Assembly: GCA_047967505.1 (NCBI GenBank)
Contig: CM106538.1
Direction: 5' to 3' (one strand)
From: Dipteris shenzhenensis
Lineage: Eukaryota; Polypodiophyta; Polypodiopsida; Gleicheniales
DNA: 64,000 bases
In this document: positions 43,701-49,500 of the stretch, piece after piece
How positions within the stretch are numbered: the stretch's first letter is position 1
How the letters are laid out: the number at the start of each line of letters is the position of its first letter
Notes under the pieces: model-generated
What the model saw: the letters and a program-made list of their open reading frames with translations, nothing else
What the model was told of the DNA's origin: nothing
Databases searched by the model: none
Program-made: the position numbers and the translations under genes

Positions 43701-44987
43701 AACCTGGCCTGATACCGTATTCCTTTCTGCAGGCTTGGCCTCCGCAACGCCGTACCCAGGCGAAGCGCCTACAGGGTTCGTATAGGTGTCCCTTTCAGGT
43801 AGCCTGTTCTCCCTATCGGCATCTCCACCTGTGACAGTCGATGATGGACTGCTACTGCCAGCCATGGCATTCCGTTCCGCTGGTTTGGCATCCTCACTTC
43901 TGTACTCAGATGAAGGTTCCACTACCTTACTGCCACCCGATATGGTATTGATATCCTCGGGTTGCGAATCGCCAGCCTGGTTTACATATTGACTTCTTCC
44001 TGGTGTATAGGCCGGGGAATCTTCAGGCGTATTGTTCACATTCCTGCTAGCATCGTATAAACTCTCCGAAGACCTGATAACCTTGTAGCTACCGAGAGGC
44101 TTAGGTTCTTGGATAGGTCTATTCGCCCTTATATTTTCCGTCTCGATAGGCCTATTCATCCTCGCACTTTCCAGAGGCCTCGTCTTTCGGAGGTATCTGT
44201 AAGGCTGCGAGCCATCGTTTTTTTCAGCGTCAGCTTTAGCTTGGGCATTGAGAGTATCTAAATAGTCTAGCAAAGGAGAGCGTTGAGTGTCTTCCTTTGG
44301 CAGATAATCTTCACCAATCTGTTCTCCGTAGTATTCCTCGAAGACGCCACCAAAAGGGGGGGCTGGCGGCGGTGGGGGCACGTAACCTTCCATAGAATTG
44401 GTTGCGTAGATTTCGAAATCGAGGTCTGTCAGCTCTCGATTCCGTGGACTTTCAAACTTCGGGGGAGGGACATTGAAGAACGGATAGTCGTCGTCGTCGA
44501 AGTCCTCCTCGTCCAGGGGAGGGGGAGGGACGGAGCTCCGATTGGAGGTATTCTCGTAAGGCCCATTGGAGCTCGTATCCAATCGATCGCCCCCTCCGCC
44601 GCGAGGCTCCGGATTCATAATGTTTGGAAAATACTGCGAGCCGCCACCACCACCACCAGGCCTGGGGTTGACGGCGGTGTCGACGCCACGGTAGGCGCGA
44701 CCGGAAGAGTCGGAAGCGGCAGAGACAGGGGGGAGGGAGGGGGAGCGGGGGAGGGAGGGGGAGAAGTCTTTGAAGAGGAAGGGGGAGAAGAGGAGGGAAT
44801 GGGAGGAGGAAAGGTGGCAAGAGAGGAAGAAGCAGGGGGGACGGGGAGGGGAGAGGGAGAGGCAGGAGGAGCGATGGAAGGAGGAGGGGGAGGGGGAATG
44901 GCAAGCGAGGAGGAGGGGATGGGAAGAAGAAGAAGAAGGAGAAGGAGAAGAAGAAGAAGAAGGTTTGCAGAGCATGGAGGACGCCAT
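13536..44987 (-). CDS. RLSB: chloroplast S1-domain RNA-binding protein, RLSB/PDE338-like (whole gene)
   Basis: The gene reads right to left in eight recognised exons: 42483-44987, 38020-38094, 37530-37601, 37280-37360, 35924-36021, 35619-35744, about 35163/35193-35251 and 13536-13696/13700. Introns 1-6 have GT...AG ends with consistent phases. The product would be roughly 1,050-1,070 residues: a Ser/Pro-rich plastid transit peptide, a long low-complexity repeat region, a first S1-like segment ([20 protein letters not shown]...[10 protein letters not shown]), a middle segment ([11 protein letters not shown]) and a canonical S1 domain ([16 protein letters not shown]...GFVHVSNMS). The C-terminus has EAEEMA and [10 protein letters not shown]. 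These match my memory of RLSB (Arabidopsis PDE338), which binds rbcL mRNA in chloroplasts; that protein is about 500 residues, so this one is much longer. Introns 1 and 7 are filled with TEs. The exon 7/8 junction is unresolved, so expression as an intact mRNA is inferred. Confidence 0.8.
13701..14497 (-). other. intron 7, exon-8-proximal part; no TE recognised
   Basis: About 800 bp of AT-rich sequence between the exon 8 acceptor and the first LTR fragment. No coding or repeat structure was recognised. Confidence 0.4.
14498..14996 (+). repeat. truncated LTR, pair of 23,651 LTR
   Basis: It starts TATCACAAATCCG and is collinear with 23,651-24,096 over about 450-500 bp (shared blocks AGAATTAGAATGCATGCA, GGTGTTTTATTTATGTGCA, ATTGCCAC(A/G)ATTAGCAATC). 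It stops at GCGAGAGTTG, where the other copy continues, so its R/U5 end is missing. Divergence is substantial, so the pair is old. Confidence 0.7.
14997..15400. other. unassigned sequence between LTR fragment and gypsy pol
   Basis: It contains short GATGACGGTGACGGTAACGG repeats near 15,010-15,080 and a repeated (CC)GAATT(G/A)GAGCT word near 15,235 and 15,280. No domain was recognised. Confidence 0.35.
15405..17275 (+). pseudogene. Ty3/gypsy pol remnant (RT end, RNase H, integrase)
   Basis: It begins in the RT connection region ([17 protein letters not shown], then [20 protein letters not shown]) and continues through the RNase H region ([14 protein letters not shown]...[14 protein letters not shown]). 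Integrase shows CLPCQQNK from the zinc-binding end, [16 protein letters not shown] with the first catalytic Asp, and [15 protein letters not shown]. The stretch carrying the second Asp (about 16,420-16,490) is frameshifted. The end ([28 protein letters not shown]) is the gypsy pol tail. At least four frameshifts or stops occur, and protease and catalytic RT are absent. It lies inside intron 7, antisense to the host gene. Confidence 0.8.
17342..17760 (+). repeat. LTR downstream of the gypsy pol remnant (right end approximate)
   Basis: A purine tract (GGGAAGGGATGG) precedes TGTAATGAAGGG, as a polypurine tract precedes a 3' LTR. A TATA box (CTATATAAGCC) lies at about 17,392-17,400, followed by (CT)n and (CTT)n tracts. 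The right border is not defined because there is no second copy. Confidence 0.5.
17815..18115 (+). pseudogene. gypsy gag fragment
   Basis: Frame-broken translation gives [24 protein letters not shown] and [15 protein letters not shown], the plant gypsy gag core. It follows the LTR at 17,342 in the same direction, so it would be the beginning of a second element or a tail-to-head rearrangement. Confidence 0.6.
18300..18768 (+). mobile_element. LINE 3' fragment (L1 type) with A-rich tail
   Basis: The open frame 18,304-18,576 has [16 protein letters not shown] and [12 protein letters not shown], which resemble the C-terminus of plant L1 ORF2. About 190 bp later the sequence ends in a poly-A run near 18,757-18,765. 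This fits a severely 5'-truncated LINE. Confidence 0.5.
18769..20055. other. intron 7 repeat DNA, no feature assigned
   Basis: No conserved protein was seen. A C14-15 run lies near 19,730-19,745. The stretch may contain the lost 5' LTR and leader of the gypsy element that follows, but no matching LTR sequence or PBS was found. Confidence 0.35.
20060..21080 (+). pseudogene. retrotransposon gag, UBN2-like, fused to gypsy pol
   Basis: It begins [20 protein letters not shown] and later has [29 protein letters not shown] and a basic region ([20 protein letters not shown]). A degraded zinc knuckle follows ([14 protein letters not shown]). The N-terminal words are those of UBN2-type gags, usually found in copia elements. 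What follows is gypsy-type protease and RT. Several stops and frameshifts occur. Confidence 0.55.
21100..23640 (+). pseudogene. Ty3/gypsy (chromovirus-like) pol remnant
   Basis: Across shifting frames one can read a protease tail (DDFFISPL...DVVLGIS), RT motifs ([15 protein letters not shown]; then a broken [20 protein letters not shown] in RNase H, and [14 protein letters not shown]), integrase ([16 protein letters not shown]...[20 protein letters not shown]) and a C-terminal chromodomain-like [21 protein letters not shown]. Integrase carries an in-frame deletion between the SDRD motif and EWERDL. The polypurine tract GAGGGGA and the LTR at 23,651 follow directly. It is inactive, and lies in intron 7 antisense to the host gene. 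Confidence 0.75.
23651..24470 (+). repeat. 3' LTR of the gypsy element (right end approximate)
   Basis: It follows GCCGAGGGGA and begins TATCACAAAACCG. The first about 450 bp match 14,498-14,996. AATAAAAACC near 24,127 could be the polyadenylation signal. The right border lies before the hAT TSD at 24,650. No TSD was found. Confidence 0.6.
24650..24657. repeat. 8-bp target-site duplication of the hAT element, left
   Basis: TTAAATTT lies immediately outside the left TIR. The identical octamer occurs at 35004-35011. Eight bases is the hAT target-duplication length. Confidence 0.7.
24830..25790 (+). pseudogene. LINE 5' part: ORF2 endonuclease domain
   Basis: After a stop-containing region the frame shows [20 protein letters not shown] (near 25,345-25,400), [20 protein letters not shown] and [15 protein letters not shown] (near 25,580-25,630). 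GDFNAR is the catalytic motif of the LINE apurinic endonuclease. It stops at about 25,770-25,790, where an LTR-element fragment begins. The RT half of the same family resumes near 32,640. Several frameshifts are present. Confidence 0.6.
25791..26237 (-). mobile_element. LTR-element fragment: leader, PBS and LTR
   Basis: The minus strand has TATA|TGGTATCAGAGC: the PBS occupies 25936-25947 and an LTR-like stretch extends right from 25948. If it ends at 26237 the LTR would be about 290 bp with TATTTG...TTTATA ends, the same TA...TA pattern as the element at 29,472. Left of the PBS only about 145 bp of leader survive. There is no partner LTR, so this rests on the PBS and termini only. Confidence 0.4.
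26233..26237. repeat. 5-bp target-site duplication of copia, left (AAATA)
   Basis: AAATA directly precedes the left LTR and recurs at 32622-32626 directly after the right LTR. Confidence 0.75.
26238..26460 (-). repeat. 3' LTR of copia
   Basis: 223 bp, TGTTGGGGTAAAGGC...CTTCCACA on the minus strand, with canonical TG...CA ends. Confidence 0.88.
26508..27850 (-). pseudogene. copia RT and RNase H, one internal stop
   Basis: One minus-strand frame with a single TGA at about 26,976. It starts at an integrase scrap ([13 protein letters not shown]) fused directly to RT at [21 protein letters not shown] shows [18 protein letters not shown] (catalytic Asp), [16 protein letters not shown] and the catalytic [12 protein letters not shown]. 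RNase H shows [31 protein letters not shown] and [14 protein letters not shown] with Asp/Glu/Asp residues. Protease, most of integrase and the N-terminus of RT are deleted, so the element cannot be autonomous even if the stop were read through. Confidence 0.85.
27854..28660 (-). CDS. copia gag (UBN2) fused to an integrase scrap
   Basis: 268 codons starting [20 protein letters not shown]; the second Met (MASSSES) is the more usual copia start. The gag core is intact ([52 protein letters not shown]). After a basic region ([18 protein letters not shown]) the zinc knuckle is cut short (CGRLGHKDA) and joins [18 protein letters not shown] from integrase, a deletion fusion. The frame then closes at 27,854. 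The protein could still be made, but without a complete CCHC motif. Confidence 0.75.
   Translation of the reverse strand: MLIVMASSSESSLLNIKKLQGAANYPMWKKMVLNVLILRQFHAPIIHKGVKPTGTSDDAWALADLSAKSIIELSLHESVVWNVDGEKTAWGVWKKLQDTYEQQSVATKIYWLRKFFNLKMKEGTSMDAHLNEFNSIVTQLANQKYVVDEETKGMALLISLPESWDTFTTAVTNANTFISFSDITGLILQEEQKLKAQDAVKPNNALNARGRSQQRGKSQERGKGRSKSCSNKDVECGRLGHKDAQLELVHTDVCEMPSPSLGGAQSHL
28661..29466 (-). other. copia untranslated leader, gag-proximal part
   Basis: Non-coding leader between gag and the inserted TA...TA element. No conserved motif was seen. Confidence 0.5.
29467..29471. repeat. target-site duplication CTCTC, left
   Basis: CTCTC precedes the left LTR and recurs at 31848-31852 after the right LTR. 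Confidence 0.65.
29472..30464 (+). repeat. 5' LTR (993 bp) of the TA...TA element
   Basis: It contains CTGGC/GGCCGACCAGCTGG tandem words (29,575-29,705), a TATA box (CTATAAG, 29714-29720) and then an AGATCTG-rich tract (29,895-30,065). Compared with the 3' LTR it carries one extra 32-bp unit near 29,660-29,700. Open frames in it (for example 29,800-30,150) are repeated in the second LTR and are not genes. Confidence 0.85.
30465..30476 (+). other. primer-binding site, initiator-Met tRNA type
   Basis: TGGTATCAGAGC abuts the last base of the 5' LTR. It is the same 12-mer used by the other elements in this window. Confidence 0.8.
30887..31847 (+). repeat. 3' LTR (961 bp) of the TA...TA element
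   Basis: Near-identical to 29472-30464. It is preceded by the polypurine tract and followed by the CTCTC duplication. Confidence 0.85.
31853..32165. repeat. GC-rich GCTGGTGGC/GCTGGCCGC minisatellite in the copia leader
   Basis: Repeated 6-12 bp words (GGCCGCTGGC, GTCGCTGGTGGC, GGCCTTGGCCCT) form a GC-rich island inside otherwise AT-rich DNA. It is part of the copia 5' leader, close to the PBS at 32385. Confidence 0.65.
32399..32621 (-). repeat. 5' LTR of copia
   Basis: 223 bp, near-identical to 26238-26460; the 3' terminus reads AA instead of CA. The TATA-like word CTTATATATG on the plus strand near 32,505 is present in both copies. Confidence 0.88.
32640..33803 (+). pseudogene. LINE ORF2 reverse transcriptase, 3' end missing
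   Basis: It begins near [20 protein letters not shown]. It then has [20 protein letters not shown] and [20 protein letters not shown] (RT motif A with F-x-D), later [14 protein letters not shown] (motif C YADD) and [12 protein letters not shown]. The block after motif C is conserved with the LINE at 7,974. A 22-bp duplication (ACTTTTACTTT..GGTGG, near 33,485-33,520) and several stops inactivate it. It ends at CTCATGCTCTC, where hAT transposase sequence begins, without the LINE 3' end. Confidence 0.75.
33804..34823 (+). pseudogene. hAT transposase, N-terminus missing
   Basis: An open frame of about 340 codons. It begins [20 protein letters not shown] in the DUF659 region and includes [20 protein letters not shown]. 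The hAT C-terminal dimerisation motif follows ([40 protein letters not shown]). There are no stops in this part. The BED zinc finger and first part of DUF659 are absent: the frame starts abruptly where LINE sequence ends (...CTCATGCTCTC|GAGAC). The first codons of the open frame (from 33,768) are LINE-derived. A functional transposase normally needs the missing part, so this copy is most likely inactive. Confidence 0.8.
35004..35011. repeat. 8-bp target-site duplication of the hAT element, right
   Basis: TTAAATTT, identical to 24650-24657. Confidence 0.7.
35163..35251 (-). CDS. RLSB: exon 7 of the S1-domain gene (3' end uncertain)
   Basis: Acceptor GATTAG, then [20 protein letters not shown] in frame, matching the family's SIADLESEPG. 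Two donors give the same phase: CGAT|GTATCT (exon to 35193) and CGTG|GTAATT (exon to 35163). The shorter exon gives a protein closer to the expected length. Without splicing the frame runs to a stop at 34,939, which would give an unrelated C-terminus. The right TIR of the hAT element (35,003) lies only about 160-190 bp downstream. Confidence 0.7.
35619..35744 (-). CDS. RLSB: exon 6: second half of canonical S1 domain
   Basis: 126 nt, completing the split Arg codon from exon 5. It encodes [20 protein letters not shown] followed by [21 protein letters not shown]. The GFVH-x-S and F-x-x-G-x-x-V-x-V motifs complete the S1 fold. Donor TTTCAG|GTAATT leaves 2 nt. Confidence 0.87.
35924..36021 (-). 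CDS. RLSB: exon 5: first half of canonical S1 domain
   Basis: 98 nt (32 codons plus 2 nt), acceptor GCAG, donor CAG|GTAATT. The peptide includes [19 protein letters not shown] then QVEVNNTRL, with the S1 signature G-x-V-x-x-V-x-x-YG-x-x-V. Confidence 0.87.
36022..37279 (-). other. intron 4 of the S1-domain gene
   Basis: 1.26 kb of AT-rich intron with GT...AG ends. No TE was recognised. Confidence 0.7.
37280..37360 (-). CDS. RLSB: exon 4 of the S1-domain gene
   Basis: 27 codons in phase 0, acceptor TGCAG, donor TGG|GTAATA. The peptide [18 protein letters not shown] continues FIISEFKAW and matches the VGRRFLVQITRLNEN...LILSEKVAW block of the family. Confidence 0.87.
37530..37601 (-). CDS. RLSB: exon 3 of the S1-domain gene
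   Basis: 24 codons in phase 0 between CAG at the acceptor and |GTAAGT at the donor. The peptide begins [12 protein letters not shown], the strongly conserved GLRAF(I/L)P motif of this family, and ends PAMLQQY. Confidence 0.88.
38020..38094 (-). CDS. RLSB: exon 2 of the S1-domain gene
   Basis: 25 codons in phase 0, flanked by AG at 38095-38096 and GT at 38018-38019. The peptide runs from [14 protein letters not shown] to [11 protein letters not shown]. It corresponds to the family segment (I/L)NEPIEV...GGLLTRIE, directly after WHRV(R/K)Q. Confidence 0.85.
38095..39516 (-). other. intron 1, part left of the LTR element
   Basis: It includes a TG/CA- and ATGCA-rich tract at about 38,740-39,480 that generates many spurious open frames. 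A segment at 38,575-38,700 also resembles the intron sequence at 42,055-42,170. Confidence 0.6.
38740..39480. repeat. interrupted (TG/CA)n, ATGCAT-rich tract
   Basis: Long runs of alternating purine-pyrimidine words (GTGTATGTTTGTATGCAC, CACACGCGCACACGTG). Such DNA can adopt Z-form and is length-unstable. It lies in intron 1. Confidence 0.7.
39517..39521. repeat. target-site duplication GCTAT, left
   Basis: GCTAT precedes the left LTR and recurs at 42048-42052. Confidence 0.85.
39522..39805 (-). repeat. 3' LTR of the gag-only element
   Basis: 284 bp, identical to 41764-42047. It contains a triplicated ACTTAG-type word (GACTTAGACTTAGACTTAG). Confidence 0.92.
40119..40949 (-). CDS. intact gag polyprotein of the gag-only element
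   Basis: 276 codons without interruption, starting [20 protein letters not shown]. It contains the copia-type gag core ([72 protein letters not shown]). Two complete CCHC zinc knuckles follow: [14 protein letters not shown] and [14 protein letters not shown]. It ends at DEKWAF*; in autonomous relatives the Trp begins the protease segment, so the deletion that created this family lies exactly there. The product could form the particle and package element RNA. Intact coding with identical LTRs indicates a currently competent non-autonomous family. Confidence 0.85.
   Translation of the reverse strand: MASSSHSLISIDKFNGSNFHTWQIKIKCHLMKEGLWDIVHRDAPEGPSEQVVAAKNDKAYAIILLGLGDDYIHHISDIQSAPQAWITLDTLFGARSKNSKIALMISFFDLHMQEGATIASHVNYLRSLMVQLASVKSPISEDIAIAVLLKSLPDSYDTLVTTFKYHNNPSLEGIINALQEEERTQQRKVSDTAFLAKKGSSKVRKPCTHCGKTNHVEKDCFKAHPCTICGRDNHREKDCYSKTSTSVPATTSAHVAATSPSADPVVPSSHDEKWAF
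40950..41751 (-). other. leader of the gag-only element with palindromic word clusters
   Basis: Between PBS and gag. At 41,228-41,410 the words CGTACGGA/GTACGGAT occur about a dozen times. At 41,415-41,590 the palindrome AGATCT occurs seven times, mostly as CAGATCTG or CAGATCTGG. Packaging or RNA-dimerisation signals are expected in this region. Confidence 0.6.
41752..41763 (-). other. primer-binding site of the gag-only element
   Basis: TGGTATCAGAGC on the minus strand, immediately after the 5' LTR. Confidence 0.88.
41764..42047 (-). repeat. 5' LTR of the gag-only element
   Basis: 284 bp, identical to 39522-39805, with the PBS abutting its 3' end. Confidence 0.92.
42053..42482 (-). other. 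intron 1, exon-1-proximal part
   Basis: Host intron sequence. Its first about 120 bp resemble 38,575-38,700 (shared ATCTGCA, ATTGAATG, GTTTTCTTC words). Confidence 0.6.
42483..44987 (-). CDS. RLSB: exon 1: transit peptide, repeat region, first S1-like segment
   Basis: The start chosen is [14 protein letters not shown] at 44987, a typical transit-peptide beginning. The frame stays open upstream to 45107, but that extension is not transit-like. 835 codons end in phase 0 at CAG|GTTCAG. Residues 1-about 90 are Ser/Pro/Leu-rich. About 100-150 is Gly-rich, about 160 is acidic (DEEDFDDDD), and about 200-215 is Pro-rich. About 340-690 carries repeated AKPAERN-like motifs, and about 710-835 is the conserved S1-like segment ending [10 protein letters not shown]. 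The codons for the Ser/Pro tract form the purine-rich (GGA/GAA)n stretch at 44,690-44,970. No stop or frameshift occurs in 2.5 kb, which argues strongly that it is a living gene. Confidence 0.85.
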
Positions 44988-46503
44988 AGCCAGAGCTCTG
45001 GAGCTCGAGCAAGCAAAGCTTGCTACCCAATTCTTAGGGAAGAAGAAGAAGAACTTGTGTTGTTTGTTGATAAGAAATAAAGAAAAGAGAAGCCTCCCTC
45101 CACACAAACTTAACCACCCCCCCTCTTTTTAACCTTCCTCACCTTAACACCTTGCCTTATCTCCTTATTATCTCCCTCATCTCCTCTCCACTACCAATTA
45201 CACCCACCTCTTTGGTGAGTTCACACCTCTCTCACACCCCGACTTGCAATATAAGCACCCGACAACCTCCATCTGTTTCTGCTGGAATGGAAGGGTGCCC
45301 AGCAACACTCATTGGAGACCTGGGCAGAATGCACTTGGCAGGACGCAAGTTTCCTTAACATGCGAATTATTATTCAAGCTCGGTCCACACTCTCAACAAG
45401 GAGCTACTATCCGTGCTGTGTGACCACCGCATAATGGTGGCACTCGTCCGTCTCAAGGCTCCTTTGCCCCGCCAGTTGGTGTGACCTCGACCTCAAAGGC
45501 ATCCAACACTCCCTCATCATTTGCATTATGATCCCTTCCTCCGCCATCAAGAGCAACTCCAGACCAACGTTACATTTCACAATGCTACCGTTTACTTGCT
45601 ATGCATTTTCAGAGAGACCAAACTTCCATGGCCTCAAGTTACCCAACTCACCATCACCCCACCTATTGCATACCATTTTGCTTGCTATACATGCATTACC
45701 TCCCTCAATGGCACATAAGGCATGGAGTGAAGAATGTCAATCAAGACATGCCCAAACACATGTTGCCTTTGATCCCCACAAGCTTACACAATGTCTAAAT
45801 GCATGGTAGCAATTACCATAATTATAGCATGTACACAATCTACAATTTGCTTTATTTACATTACACAATCATTATATGTATTTCTTTTGTGTGAGAAATT
45901 CAATGATATGATCTTATAGCATTGTGTGAACATGTTTCAAGATCCACGAATGGCCCCATAGCAACTCTTGTTAAGAAATTCATGGGCTAAGTGTTTAACT
46001 TAAGGTGCTGAGAAATTCAATATGATCTTATAGCATTGTGTGAACATGTTTCAAGGTCCACGAATGGCCTCATAGCAACTCTAGTTAAGAAAACCATGTG
46101 CTAAGTGTTCTGTGAACTAATGTGTTTGTGCTATATCAAACACTTCTAGATAAATTATAGAGATGCATTGGAAGTCAATTGCTAGATACACCAAAAGGTG
46201 TCATTTGGAGCAAACCAAGTACATAGGGCACTATTCTTCATTATAAGCTCTCTTTGATGTGAGAAAGTACTATTTACATCTTTGCATTATGAAAATTGCA
46301 CCTAAAAACACTGTCTAAATTAGATACTACTCTTATATTGTAGATATCTCGTATCTTATATTGTAGATACTACTCGTATATATAAAGAAACACAAACGTT
46401 CTCAAGCCTTTTATTGAGGTATGGTTGTTTCATGAAACCATGTGATACAAGAACTTTATACCTAACATGATGATTCTAGACTAACAATTCCAAACTACAG
46501 AGT
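44988..46503. other. upstream flank of the S1-domain gene
   Basis: Probable 5' UTR and promoter (transcription leftward) followed by intergenic DNA. It is C/T-rich between 45,090 and 45,260 on the plus strand. No clear TATA box was identified. An imperfect tandem duplication lies at 45,888-46,115. Confidence 0.4.
45888..46115. repeat. imperfect tandem duplication, about 120 bp
   Basis: GATCTTATAGCATTGTGTGA with flanking sequence (AACATGTTTCAAG(A/G)TCCACG) occurs at about 45,911 and 46,024. The copies differ by small indels and substitutions. Confidence 0.8.
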
Positions 46504-46518
46504 AAATTCCTTCATCTT
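46504..46518. repeat. 15-bp target-site duplication of L1 LINE, left
   Basis: AAATTCCTTCATCTT, repeated at 52036-52050. Confidence 0.8.
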
Positions 46519-46599
46519 TTTTTTAAAAAATTAAAATGCCAATTATATTAGGGGGTGGTCAATCCCAAAACTAGACACAAGCTTGAAGTTCTATCCCAC

Positions 46600-49500
46600 C
46601 AAAAAATTGGCCTCCACTGCAAGGATGGCCCCACTGATGACCAGGTCCTCCTTTTCCATTATCTTTCCGAGATCGCGGAGGTACACCTTCACAATTACTA
46701 ACATCATCGATGCTCTAAAGCCCGGCTATAGCTTGTGCTTGAAGACCATTATACTCCCAGATGCCCAGGAGCACAACCACCCCAAGGTAGGGCCAGCTAG
46801 CCGCCAACATCGATGGCAACTTGGCCATATCCCCCAGCACCGGCACTTTCCAATTAAATTCGATCATGAAGCGAACCATCAGTTCATAATGCCTCACAGA
46901 TGCTTCTAGTTTTGTCCATGCCTCCCTCACTACCGGGCATCTCCAACATATATGCCGCAAGTCTTCCATCCCATTCCCATAAAGAGCACATCCAAGATTG
47001 ACCTGGATTCTCATGGCCAACTTTGCTCTCACTTGCAGCCCTTGATTAATGCCCTTCCACTGCAGAAACTTCGCCTTTCCTACCGTGCACCCTTTCCATA
47101 TCTCGGTCAGCCTCGTCTTCCACCATTTTCCCCCTCCTCTCAGCCCCCACAATCTGTTTAGCCACACCGCCACCCCCTTAGCTTTGCAAAGACTTGTAGA
47201 TTCTTCTAACCGTTAGCTTTCGTAAGGGGGTTCTCCCTAGAACCCGTTGCCTGTCAACTGCGTCATTGGCTTGGATGCCGTTTGTCGGCCATGAATAGGG
47301 GATTTTGATCAACACCACGCGGATGAGATCCCCTTTCGTCATCCGATACTCCGTCCTCAAGTGCTCCTTCGACTTCCAATCAGCAGTTCGCTGACTCAAC
47401 AGGTTCTGCCACGATCTAAGCCCTTTCCGAAGAGATTTCTCGCCCTAACCACATCATGAAACCCGAAAGCCTCCCCTACCCTACTCGGCACTACACTCCA
47501 CCAAATTGACTCCCTCAAGCTACCATCCCCTCTCATACCCCCTCTACCTTTCCAAGAGAGTAACGAAATGCATGCTCTCCATGCCGTCACTAGCTCGTCG
47601 ACCGTGTCCGAGGCTCCTTTTCTGCAGGAAAAGTTAGACATAAGTCTTTCGTACCAACTTAGCCCAATCCACTTGCCTGCCCCTACCGCCTTACAGTTGG
47701 TAATGAAGTGCTTCACAATTTTGATCCATGGCGACTACTTCGTGAACAAGTGGGCCAGCCACTTTCCGCCGATGAGAGCAGTGTTCTTCAACTGGGCATC
47801 TGGGAGGCCGATCCCTCCTTCCATTTTTAGGGCTGTCAGAAGGTCCCACGAGACATGATGCATCCTTCTCTTCCCTAGTTCCTCGTCCCAAATGAAACTC
47901 CTAAAGAGAGCTTCGATCTCCTACCATTGGGTTTTTTGGAAGTGGCAAATTGATGCAACGTAAGTGATTGATGCCGCCATAATATGTTGCACCACTAGGC
48001 AATGAGCATTCCTCCCAAGACTTATCCCTTTCCAAGCTCTCAACTTCGCCTTGATCTTTGTCTTAAACCAATCGAACTTTTGATGGAGTGAGACTCCAAC
48101 TCCCAAAGGAGCTCCTAGGTAGCGGATGACTTCCCCCCGCGGGATGAGAACCATCCCCAACCTTTTTACCCACTCTAGTGGGTGTTCATGATCAGGCCGC
48201 AGATGAAAGACTTTGCCCAGTTGCACTTCGACCCTAAAGCCTTGCAGAAAGTTTCTACCACCTCTAGAAGGTTTTCCACGCTACTCTCTTGTTCCTAGAA
48301 GAAGGACACCCTGTCATCCGCAAAAAGCTGTGAGCAGAATTGCTTGTTTGTGACAGGAGGGTGACACCTCTGATCTCTCCTCCTCCAACCTTTCTCTTTA
48401 TCATATGCATCAAGGGCAGTGTGGCAATTGCAAAAAGTAAGGAGGCCAGTGGGCACCCTTGTCTCACCAATCTGTTTAGAGTGAAGTGTCCCACCGCCCC
48501 TCCATTGACACATAGGGTAGCAATTGTGTTCCCAAAGAGACACTTAACCATCTTGATGAAATGGGTCCTGAAGCCCAAGCAGTTGAGCACCACGAGTGAC
48601 AAAATCCCATAGGATCCTGTCAAATACTTTATCCAGGTCAATTTCGAACATGACCACTTTTTTTACCGAAGCACTGGCATGGTCGAGGGCCAAGGCAACG
48701 TTCATGACATTTTCGAAGATGTCCCGACCCTTCACAAACCCGTTCTATTCTTCATCAAGTACTGAGCAATAGAGTTCCCATATCATGACTACAAGTGCTT
48801 TGGTGATGATCTTGTAGGAGGTGTTTAGCATGGTGATGGGCCTCTGGTCCCCTACCCGAAGTCTATCCTGCCTCTTTGGAATCAGCCTCATCAAACCCGA
48901 ATTGACGTGTTCTGATAGCGCGCCGTTGGAGATTGCAACATTGGCCATGTCTGTGAGGTCCTACCCCATTACGCCCCAGAAAGCTTTAAAGAACTCTGCA
49001 CTCAAACCATTGGGGCCTGGTGCCTTTTCATCTGCTAGTAAATGAAGTGCCTCTCCCAATTCACTTTTAGTGAATGGTCATGTCAATAGTGACTTCCGGT
49101 AATCAGAAACTCTGTGCTCGAGACCCTTTAGAGATTCATTCAGGTTGCACTGCCACTCAACATCTTGAATGGCTCTTTCGCCTACGATAGCGCTTAACTC
49201 CTTCCGAAATACTATATGCCAGAGGTCTGTAAAGATCTCCCCCTGCACATCTTGTAGATGATCAATCAGATCCCTGTGGCGGTTTCTCTTCAATGATTGG
49301 AAGAAGGCTTTAGAGGGGCAATCCCCCACATCCAACCACCTTTGTCTGCTCTTGATTTGAGCTTGTTTGGCCTCTCGAAGTTTTGCTTCTTGCACGGCCA
49401 TCTCTGCATCCACCATTAAGGATGCTAGGAATTGGCCCTTTGGGTTCTCAACCATGGCGGCTCTGAGTGCCTCCAAAGCTGATGAAGCCGCCTGTAGCCG

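Noticed and set aside
44988-45107. Upstream Met of the S1-domain gene (MCGGRLLFSL...)
   Set aside because: The extension is Phe/Lys-rich and not transit-like, while MASSML at 44987 is a typical transit start; the upstream Met is probably in the 5' UTR.
44283-45132. Plus-strand and alternate-frame open frames rich in Gly/Glu/Arg or Leu/Pro
   Set aside because: They are antisense or shifted readings of the (GGA/GAA)n codons for the Ser/Pro-rich transit peptide of exon 1.
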